This document shows positions 43,534 to 49,398 of a stretch of 49,398 nucleotides of DNA, one piece after another. Position 1 is the stretch's first letter, and each line of letters opens with the position of its first letter. The position numbers and the translations under genes were made by a program. A model generated the notes under the pieces. That model was not told where the DNA came from, did no database searches, and worked only from the letters and a program-made list of their open reading frames with translations. The stretch comes from Chloroflexota bacterium (GTDB taxonomy: Bacteria; Chloroflexota; Dehalococcoidia; Lucifugimonadales; UBA1127), in contig JAPONS010000047.1 of the NCBI GenBank assembly GCA_026713825.1, positions 1 through 49,398 of the forward strand, given 5' to 3'.

Positions 43534-44712
43534 ATGAGCGAAGGGAGACACACCATCACCAACCGCAGGATCGCCATCACACTCCTCTGCCTCCTCATCG
43601 CACTCGCCGCCGGCGGCGGCTACCTCTACATCGACGAGCGCACCACGAGGAACCACCTGCAGCAGTCCCTCCACGACGCAGACCAAGCTCTCGCCGTCGA
43701 GCGGGAGGCCCGCAAGGAAGTCGAGATCCACAACCTCACTCTCCTCCAAGACAACACGGCCCTCACCTCGTCTCTCGCCGGCGTCAACGCCCAGCTCACC
43801 ACAGCCGCGGACCTGGAGACCCAGCTCCGCAGCGAGATTGAGAACGCCGCCGACCGCTACGCCACGCTCACCAAAACGAAGGATAGCATCGACAACGAGC
43901 GCCGCGAGCTCTTCGCCGAGAACCAAACGCTCATCGCCACCCACGGCGACATCGCCACCCTGGAGGCCAAAAAACTCGATGTCCTCAGCGCCATCGCGGC
44001 CCTCGAGGACAGACGGCGCGCCCTCATCATCCCGGTAACACACACCGAGGGCTTCGCCTGCACCGGCTCCATGGAACCCAAGATCACCTGCCTCGACACC
44101 GCCACGTGGCTCACCAACCCTGAACCCCACGAGGTAGTCGTCGGCAGCGTCATTGCTTTCAACTCATCGGTCTGCTGGGACGAGGAAGACACTAGCTTCA
44201 TCGCGCACCGCGTCATAGACATCGACGTCCGCGCCAGACAGGTCGACTACCGCCATCTCCCCCAGTTCTACGCCCGCCAGAACAACTACCTCACCAAGGG
44301 CGATGCCAACCCCGACACCGACTGCTGGGTCCCGCACGCGGCCGTCGCCGCCTATATCATCGAGCTCCACAAGAACACGCGGCCCGAGAACGCCTGGCTC
44401 CGCGACAGCGTCAACGCCGCCAAACGCGACTTCTTCCGCGCTCTCGACGACCACCAGGCCAAATACGACCACTATGTCGAGCTCCGCAACCTCCACAACT
44501 GCCCGGCCAGGGTCAGCCAGCCCTGCACCCGGTCTGACACCGACTTAATCCGCGCCTTCAACGCCGAGGAAAGAGCATCCACCATCCTCGATATCGAGAG
44601 GAGTCACTACACGTGCTGGATCAAAGTCGCGAGATCATCCTCCCCGTCTACTTTGCATGGAGACATCTGCGGGATCAACAGGGACTTCCTGCTCACCCAA
44701 CGGACAACATGA
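43534..44712 (+). CDS. Membrane-anchored coiled-coil protein with signal peptidase I (S26B-like) domain
   Basis: A 392-residue protein with an unusual layout. One transmembrane helix (about 11-32, ITLLCLLIALAAGGGYLYI) is followed by about 125 residues of predicted coiled coil (about 37-163). Then comes an S26-type catalytic domain: TGSMEPK with Ser179, AHRVIDI with His225 and KGDANPDTDCW with Asp257 and Asp261/263. Ser-His-Asp fits the archaeal/ER (SipW/SEC11) type rather than the Ser-Lys bacterial type. Extra Cys residues occur after position 330. It starts four bases after argS. Substrates are unknown. Confidence 0.78.
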   Translation: MSEGRHTITNRRIAITLLCLLIALAAGGGYLYIDERTTRNHLQQSLHDADQALAVEREARKEVEIHNLTLLQDNTALTSSLAGVNAQLTTAADLETQLRSEIENAADRYATLTKTKDSIDNERRELFAENQTLIATHGDIATLEAKKLDVLSAIAALEDRRRALIIPVTHTEGFACTGSMEPKITCLDTATWLTNPEPHEVVVGSVIAFNSSVCWDEEDTSFIAHRVIDIDVRARQVDYRHLPQFYARQNNYLTKGDANPDTDCWVPHAAVAAYIIELHKNTRPENAWLRDSVNAAKRDFFRALDDHQAKYDHYVELRNLHNCPARVSQPCTRSDTDLIRAFNAEERASTILDIERSHYTCWIKVARSSSPSTLHGDICGINRDFLLTQRTT

Positions 44713-44735
44713 GACACCACAAACACCCGCCACAG

Positions 44736-44765
44736 GCCCTTCAACAGGCTCAGGGGGAACGGCAG
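44736..44765. repeat. REP-like motif (CCCTTCAACAGGCTCAGGG)
   Basis: AGGCCCTTCAACAGGCTCAGGGGGAACGGC-type sequence (about 44736-44765) matches the widespread intergenic CCCTTCGACAGGCTCAGGGCGAACGG palindrome family. A degenerate relative is at about 4709-4743. Only these two copies are noticed, so this is a remnant rather than an array. Confidence 0.5.
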
Positions 44766-44791
44766 GGTCAACCGCCGCCGGGGGCAGCGGC

Positions 44792-45322
44792 ATGATGAGC
44801 CGTCAGCCGGCGCAGGCCCCGGTGCGCGCCGGCATGCTCAGCGGAGGAGTCGCCGCTGTCGCCGCCGCCCTACTCTCGCTCCCGCTGGAGTCACCCCACG
44901 ACGGGCTTCTGAACACGGTCAGCGTCGTTGTCATAACACTTATCGCTGGGGGCGTGGCCGGGTTCGCCTGGAAGCTCATTCCCGCCGGCCGGCCACGCAC
45001 GATTCGCTTTTTCGCTCTCATGCTGCTCGGCTTTGCCCTGACCGCGGGCGCGACTGCGTTGGCGCAAACGCAGTTGGAGCGGGCCGTATCCTTTGGGCTG
45101 CCCATCGCGGCGCTGGTGGCGGTCATCATCAGCGGCGGCGTGCCGCTGCTTGCCGACAAGGGCCGCGCGTTGCCGTGGTGGCTGGCGCTGGCTGCGGTCG
45201 TGGTCGCGCTGGCTGTGGGCATCGCGCTGGGAGGCCAAGGCGACCAGGAGAGCGGGGAGCTGGAATTGCCGCCGCGCACTGCTGACTTTCAGCCCCACCT
45301 CAACGTTATCCTACACGGATGA
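44792..45322 (+). CDS. Small multi-span membrane protein, unknown
   Basis: A 176-residue protein starting at ATG 44792 (a second ATG follows directly; GGGGG is 7 bases upstream). About five hydrophobic helices are seen, beginning AGMLSGGVAAVAAALLSLPL and including VSVVVITLIAGGVAGFAWKLI, with a short polar C-terminal tail ELELPPRTADFQPHLN. I do not recognise the family. It lies between the signal-peptidase-like gene and the YceI lipoprotein on the same strand; the upstream 79 bases include a REP-like sequence. Confidence 0.7.
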   Translation: MMSRQPAQAPVRAGMLSGGVAAVAAALLSLPLESPHDGLLNTVSVVVITLIAGGVAGFAWKLIPAGRPRTIRFFALMLLGFALTAGATALAQTQLERAVSFGLPIAALVAVIISGGVPLLADKGRALPWWLALAAVVVALAVGIALGGQGDQESGELELPPRTADFQPHLNVILHG

Positions 45323-45363
45323 CTCCACGGCTGGACTGCGGTCAGAACACTAGAAAGGCAAGA

Positions 45364-46137
45364 ATGTCGATGTTCAACGCAACCTTCGGGCGACTCATGA
45401 CCCTTGCTCTACTCTCGGTGATCCTGCTCATCACGTTTGCAGCCTGCGGCGGCGATTCGGACGACGATACGGCCCCGGCGGAGCAGCCGTCCGCTTCCAC
45501 CTCTATCGCGCCGGCCGCCGAACCGACGACCGCGGCACAACCCGTCGAGGAGCCGACCACAGCGCCGGCGCCCACAGCCGTGCCAACTGAACCAGCGCCC
45601 GAGCCACGGGTGACGGGTGAGGTTGACGGCATCACCTTCATCGTGGGCGCGGGGTCGGAGGCCACGTTCACCGTCGGCGAGGTGCTCACCAGCGTGCCGC
45701 TGCCCATCGAGGCCGTCATGCGGACTGAGGATCTCTCAGGCGAGGTCTATCTGGACGGCCGCGAATCCCGCGTAAGCATCAACCTGCAGACACTGTCCAG
45801 CGACCAGGAATTCCGCGATCGATGGGCCCGCAGCCGCCTGTTTGGTCAGCACCCCACCGGCACGTTCATCCTGCCCACCGCCATTCCTCTGCCGGAGGGC
45901 TTCACAGAGGGCGAGACGGTGAACACGGAGGTGACCGGCACGCTGGAGCTGCTGGGGCAAACGTTCCCCGTTACCTTCGAGATTCAGGCGCGGGACGATG
46001 GGGATGTCGTGGTCATCCTGGGGAAGACGACATTCACGTGGGATGACTTCAACATCGAGAAGCCGACCGCCCGGTCTGTGGTGTCGATCGAGGACGAGGT
46101 GCGGGTGAACGTGCTGATCAGCGCGAGGCCGGTGTAG
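45364..46137 (+). CDS. YceI-like domain lipoprotein
   Basis: A 257-residue lipoprotein: signal peptide and lipobox FAAC (near residue 26), an Ala/Pro/Thr-rich linker (about 30-85), then a YceI-type beta-barrel domain (about 90-257) with VNLQTLSSDQEFRDRW-like ISINLQTLSS and TGTLELLGQTFPVTFEI. YceI proteins bind lipid or polyisoprenoid-type ligands in the periplasm or outside the cell; the ligand here is unknown. ATG 45364 follows AAAGG by five bases. Stops six bases before the convergent carbonic anhydrase gene. Confidence 0.85.
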   Translation: MSMFNATFGRLMTLALLSVILLITFAACGGDSDDDTAPAEQPSASTSIAPAAEPTTAAQPVEEPTTAPAPTAVPTEPAPEPRVTGEVDGITFIVGAGSEATFTVGEVLTSVPLPIEAVMRTEDLSGEVYLDGRESRVSINLQTLSSDQEFRDRWARSRLFGQHPTGTFILPTAIPLPEGFTEGETVNTEVTGTLELLGQTFPVTFEIQARDDGDVVVILGKTTFTWDDFNIEKPTARSVVSIEDEVRVNVLISARPV

Positions 46138-46143
46138 GGGCGC

Positions 46144-46680
46144 TCAGCTTACCTCGCCCCCGTCGTCGAAGCCGCCCAGCTCGAGGTACTTTGCGCCGAG
46201 GGCTACGTAATGGTCCGCGTTGCGCTTGAAGCGCTCGATGTGGCGGTCCGTGACCTCGCCCTTGACCTCGGCCGGGACGCCCGTCATGAACGTGCGCGGC
46301 GGCACCTTGGCGTTCTCACGCACAACTGCGCCTGACGCGATGATGGAGTAGTCGCCGATCTCCGTCAGCCCGCCGTTGACCACCGCGCCGTTGCCGATCA
46401 CTACGCCGTCGCCCACCTTGTCGGCGTGGCAGAGCACCCTATGGCCCATCACTACGTTGTCGCCGATGACCGCGCCGCGACCGTCGGTGTGGATGGTACT
46501 GTTGTCCTGGATGCAGGTGTTCTTGCCTATCAACACCTTGCCGATGTCGCCGCGGATGACCGTGCCGGGCCAGACGCTGCTGCCAGCGCCGATCTCCACG
46601 TCGCCTATGACGTAGGCGAACTCACTGACGAAGGCCTCCGGGTGGATCCTGGGCGTGAGCCCGTTCCATGAGCGTATCAT
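46144..46680 (-). CDS. Gamma-class carbonic anhydrase-like hexapeptide protein
   Basis: A 178-residue left-handed beta-helix protein made of hexapeptide repeats (IGDVEIGAGSSVWPGTVIRGD, in part). The three putative metal histidines are present: His64 (STIH), His80 (MGH) and His85 (LCH), with the H-x4-H spacing of the family. It may hydrate CO2 or be an inactive paralogue; both occur. It is downstream of the HNH and phosphohexomutase genes on the same strand. Confidence 0.87.
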   Translation of the reverse strand: MIRSWNGLTPRIHPEAFVSEFAYVIGDVEIGAGSSVWPGTVIRGDIGKVLIGKNTCIQDNSTIHTDGRGAVIGDNVVMGHRVLCHADKVGDGVVIGNGAVVNGGLTEIGDYSIIASGAVVRENAKVPPRTFMTGVPAEVKGEVTDRHIERFKRNADHYVALGAKYLELGGFDDGGEVS

Positions 46681-46726
46681 CTGTCGTCGTACTCCCTGGT
46701 CAGATTGCGAGATTGCGAGGCGCGGG

Positions 46727-47278
46727 CTACTTCAGCCACGGCATGAACTTGCGCCATTCATCGAGGATTGCCCTGCGATGGAACATGGCGTAGGGATTGG
46801 GCTTGGGGGCGCGGGGTTCAGTGCGGAGGGCCATTCGGGCTTCCCTAGGGGTGTTTCCGGCTTTCTTATGGTTGCAGGGGATGCAGGCGCTGGTGACGTT
46901 TTCCCATGTATGGGGGCCGCCTCTGTGGCGGGGCATTACGTGGTCGATGGTGAGATCTTTGGTCTGCTTGCCGCAGTATTGACAAGTGTAGCCGTCTCTC
47001 AAGAACACCTCCTGTCTTGAGAGGCGTCTTTGCTGGACCGGTCGCTTGACCATGTAGATGAGCCGGATGACGGAGGGGACGTCAACTTCCTGCTGCGTCG
47101 TGTGGATAACGCCCCTGCCGTTCTCCAGCATTTCCGCCTTGCCCCGGCCAAGGAGCACAACCGCACGGCGGACGTTGCAAACGTTCAGAGCCTCGTAGTT
47201 CTGGTTCAGCAACAGTACCGGCAGCTCAAGGGCGCCCACTTGCGGCCTCCCCACTGGTATGGTTCCTGACAGCGACAT
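46727..47278 (-). CDS. HNH endonuclease-domain protein
   Basis: A 183-residue protein from ATG 47278 (an upstream TTG at 47305 is possible; neither has a clear ribosome binding site). The first ~95 residues (VLLLNQNYEALNVCNVRRAVVLLGRGKAEML, in part) are the conserved leader of this HNH group. The HNH module has CQYCGK, IDHVMPRHRGG and CIPCN, the two zinc CxxC pairs and the His-Asn active site. Chloroflexota and cyanobacteria commonly carry this housekeeping-like HNH protein; its role is unknown. Confidence 0.85.
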   Translation of the reverse strand: MSLSGTIPVGRPQVGALELPVLLLNQNYEALNVCNVRRAVVLLGRGKAEMLENGRGVIHTTQQEVDVPSVIRLIYMVKRPVQQRRLSRQEVFLRDGYTCQYCGKQTKDLTIDHVMPRHRGGPHTWENVTSACIPCNHKKAGNTPREARMALRTEPRAPKPNPYAMFHRRAILDEWRKFMPWLK

Positions 47279-47318
47279 AGTAGCAGAACTAGCGACTCTG
47301 CCCAACTCCCCCGACCGG

Positions 47319-48755
47319 CTACACCCCCGTCAGCGCGCGCGTGGCATCCAAGAGCTCTCGCACGCGGTCCGTGGACGGGGCCTCTGCGTAGATGCGGATG
47401 AGCGGCTCCGTGCCCGAGAAGCGCACGACGGCCCACTCGCCGCCCTCCATGCGGTAGCGGATGCCGTCGACGGCGTCGATGCCGACGACGGGGGCGCCCG
47501 CGAGCTGGTTGGGCGACATCTCGTGCAGGCGGTTCTCCACGGCGGCACGCTCCGAGCCATCGAAGACGACGTCCAGACGGTCGTAGTGGTGCGGGCCCAC
47601 GAGGTCGTAGATCTCCTCTATGACGGCCGAGAGGGTCTTGCCCTTTCGCGCCACCAGGTCCAGCAGGAAGAGGGCGCTGAGGACGCCGTCGCGCTCCGGG
47701 ATGTGGCCGCGAAAGCCGAAACCGCCGCTCTCCTCGCCGCCGATGAGCGCGTCCGTCTCCAGCATGAGCGGCGCGATGTACTTGAAGCCGACGGAGGTCT
47801 CGTGCACGGGCACGCGGTAGCGCTCGCCCAGCCGCAGCACCATGTTGCTGGTGGTCAGCGATTTCACGAGCGGGCCGCGAAAGCCGCGCACCTCCAGCAT
47901 GTAGTAGGAGAGCAGGGTGAAGACCTGCAGCGCGGTGATGTACTCGCCGGAGCCGTCAATCGCGCCGACGCGGTCGGCGTCACCGTCCATGGCGACGCCG
48001 ACGAGGGCGTTGGAACTGCGGACGGCCTCTCGGAGCGGGTCCAAGTTGCGCTCGATGGGCTCCGGGTTGTGCATTCCGGGGAAGGCGGGGTTGATCTCGC
48101 CGCGGACCTCGGTGAGGGTGGTCGCGCCGCCGGAGAGGAGGTCGCTCAGGTAGCCCGCGCCCGCGCCGTGCATCGCGTCAACGGCCACGCGGCAGCCGAC
48201 GGCCCGGAGGGCGTCGAGGTCCACCAAGCGCGCGACGTGGGCGATGTACTCGGGCGCGGGGTCAATGTCCGTGACAAGGCCGGCGTCCTTCGCGGATTGG
48301 AGCGGGAGGCTGCGGACCTCTCCCGCGTCCTGGACTCGCTGGATCTCCGCCTCAAGGGCCGAGAGCACCTCGGGCGGGGGGCTTCCTCCAGAGCTGCCGC
48401 GGTACTTGAAGCCGTTCCATTGCGACGGGTTGTGGCTGGCGGTGATCATGACGCCGCCGGCCGCGCCGTAGTGCACGAGGTTGTAGCCGACGACGGGCGT
48501 CGGCGCGGGGGCGGTGCAGCGGAAAACGCGCAGGCCGTTGCCAGCGAGCACCTCGACGACGGCGTCAGCGAACTCCGCGGACTGGAAGCGGGTGTCGTAG
48601 CCAACGATGATGGGCTCACCACTGAGCCCCTGCTGCGCGTGGTAGTCGGCGACGCCCTGGGCGCAGAACCGGACGTTCTGGAAGGTGAACTCCTCAGCGA
48701 TGATGGCGCGCCAGCCGTCTGTGCCGAACCTCAAGCGGACGTTGGTAGGGGGCAT
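47319..48755 (-). CDS. Phosphohexomutase (phosphoglucomutase/phosphomannomutase family)
   Basis: A 478-residue alpha-D-phosphohexomutase. The phosphoserine motif is TASHNP (Ser107), the metal loop DGDADRVGAID, and the sugar-selecting loop GGEESGGFGF; the C-terminal phosphate-binding segment reads RFSGTEPLIRIYAE. N-terminus: RFGTDGWRAIIAEEF. It interconverts glucose- or mannose-1- and 6-phosphates; specificity is not decided by sequence alone. GGAGGAG precedes the ATG. It begins the minus-strand run with HNH and carbonic anhydrase. Confidence 0.92.
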   Translation of the reverse strand: MPPTNVRLRFGTDGWRAIIAEEFTFQNVRFCAQGVADYHAQQGLSGEPIIVGYDTRFQSAEFADAVVEVLAGNGLRVFRCTAPAPTPVVGYNLVHYGAAGGVMITASHNPSQWNGFKYRGSSGGSPPPEVLSALEAEIQRVQDAGEVRSLPLQSAKDAGLVTDIDPAPEYIAHVARLVDLDALRAVGCRVAVDAMHGAGAGYLSDLLSGGATTLTEVRGEINPAFPGMHNPEPIERNLDPLREAVRSSNALVGVAMDGDADRVGAIDGSGEYITALQVFTLLSYYMLEVRGFRGPLVKSLTTSNMVLRLGERYRVPVHETSVGFKYIAPLMLETDALIGGEESGGFGFRGHIPERDGVLSALFLLDLVARKGKTLSAVIEEIYDLVGPHHYDRLDVVFDGSERAAVENRLHEMSPNQLAGAPVVGIDAVDGIRYRMEGGEWAVVRFSGTEPLIRIYAEAPSTDRVRELLDATRALTGV

Positions 48756-48816
48756 GCATCTCCTCCGGGCAATCTGTGGATGCTAGTGGGCTGCCGGGTG
48801 GGACAGCGTCACAAGG

Positions 48817-48846
48817 ATGGTAGTGCATCCGGCGGGGTTGCGCCAA
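48817..48846 (-). promoter_or_regulatory. Possible promoter of the phosphohexomutase gene
   Basis: On the minus strand TTGGCG (48846-48841) and TACCAT (48822-48817), spacer 18, about 60 bases before the start codon. Moderate match to consensus. Confidence 0.4.
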
Positions 48847-48849
48847 GGC

Positions 48850-49398
48850 CAGGGATGTTAATGGGAGCGGCCATGGCGGACACCTAGGATTCGATTCGAT
48901 TCGAGTCGCTCCATGTGAAGTTCTGCAGAACGAGTCCCCTATGAAATGGGCATCTGCAGATACGACTCGATTGAACAGGGAGAGAGGGTACCGAGCCTTG
49001 ACGAGCCGCCTACGAGTTACAAAGGACTGCGTTTTGGTGCAGTTTTGTGTCGCTCTTTCGGTACTCGGGGTGGTTGCGCGCCCGATGTTCTCGTGGTGGT
49101 TGCGCTTGGATGCGTATGTCATGGACTGAGGGTAGCGGGGGCGGCGGGTTCTGCGCGAGGGGGTTGTGTCAGGGTGGGGGAGAAACGCGGGGACGCCACC
49201 CCGCGTCCGCCCTTGCCCTGGGTTCCCGCCCCCGTATCGGGGTACGGGGCAAGCTTCGCGGGAACGACGGGGGGGGAGCGGATGCGGCGAAGAGGGTTGG
49301 GGGAGAGGGCTCCCCACCCGGCTCCTGGATACCGGCGTCCGCCCGGATGGAGGCGGTGGGTATTTGGGAGGCGAGAGTTTGTCTGGGAGAGGCAGGCC
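48850..49398. other. Region without a supportable gene, rich in short repeats
   Basis: No convincing gene is seen over the last ~550 bases. Near 48890-48910 there is a short run of ATTCG repeats (GATTCGATTCGATTCGAGTCG-like). From about 49190 several GC-rich inverted repeats occur: GCGGGG/CCCCGC at about 49188-49205, CCCCGTATCGGGG at about 49231-49243 and GTTCCCGCC/CGCGGGAAC-like arms. They resemble REP-type elements of the GGGAACC/CGCGGGAA kind. A 62-codon open frame at 48941-49129 has no ribosome binding site or recognisable content. Confidence 0.5.

Noticed and set aside
47259-48887. A 542-codon plus-strand open frame
   Set aside because: It mirrors the phosphohexomutase and HNH genes; composition is Val/Ala/Arg/Asp-rich with no family resemblance.
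48941-49129. A 62-codon plus-strand ORF
   Set aside because: No ribosome binding site, no recognisable content, and it sits in repeat-rich noncoding sequence.

Overview
The window is GC-rich bacterial chromosome with densely packed genes on both strands, many GTG/TTG starts preceded by GGAGG-type ribosome binding sites, and normal use of TAA, TAG and TGA as stops. A T-box leader, a split glycine decarboxylase (gcvPA/gcvPB), a FabL-type enoyl-ACP reductase, lipoboxed peptide-binding lipoproteins, an orphan xanthine-dehydrogenase-type large subunit, a Rieske oxygenase and monocarboxylate-type MFS carriers together suggest an uncultured Chloroflexota, perhaps Dehalococcoidia/SAR202-like. This placement is inference. 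No phage, insertion sequence, CRISPR array or rRNA is visible.

Layout. 0-4.7 kb (+): translation/transcription core tuf-rpmG-secE-nusG-rplKA-[leader with terminator]-rplJL; rpoBC does not follow. 4.8-5.9 kb (+): a small zinc-ribbon protein and radC. 5.9-10.4 kb: two MFS carriers of the same family, the second in a minus-strand operon with an alpha/beta hydrolase and an NAD-binding dehydrogenase. 10.5-13.6 kb (+): a thioredoxin/NHL-repeat protein with an in-frame TGA at the catalytic cysteine (a strong selenoprotein candidate), then an A-type Fe-S carrier and a YgfZ-like protein. 13.7-16 kb (+): molybdenum hydroxylase large subunit. 16-22.4 kb (-): lipid genes plsX-fabG-fabL and cmk-plsC, an MFS exporter and two unrecognised genes. 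22.5-26.9 kb (+): the glycine cleavage operon gcvT-gcvH-gcvPA-gcvPB behind a clear promoter, then tRNA-Gly(CCC). 27-29 kb: cysH behind a leader that encodes a cysteine-rich peptide and a terminator, a small unknown gene, and a JAMM protease. 29.2-34.6 kb (+): a two-PDZ secreted protein and two tandem oligopeptide-binding lipoproteins, the first interrupted by an amber codon. 34.7-36 kb (+): Rieske oxygenase. 36.1-37.2 kb (-): BrnT/BrnA-type toxin-antitoxin with a long C-terminal extension on BrnA. 37.2-39.2 kb (-): citramalate synthase behind a T-box leader. 39.2-46.1 kb (+): recG, argS, a coiled-coil signal-peptidase-like protein, a small membrane protein and a YceI lipoprotein. 46.1-48.8 kb (-): phosphohexomutase, HNH protein and gamma carbonic anhydrase. 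The last ~640 bases hold no supportable gene.

The most interesting content is regulatory or recoding. (1) The thioredoxin/NHL gene reads through TGA at exactly the first residue of the Cx2C motif, and a perfect 7-bp hairpin sits 18 nt downstream. (2) The cysH leader has a consensus promoter, a 37-codon ORF with six Cys codons among seven, a terminator with a seven-U run, and a 9-nt segment just after the Cys codons that is perfectly complementary to the 5' half of that terminator: the parts expected of a cysteine-sensing attenuator. (3) cimA has a T-box leader with a plausible Ile specifier. These three have independent sequence support. The fused BrnA and the coiled-coil signal peptidase are architecture-level oddities.
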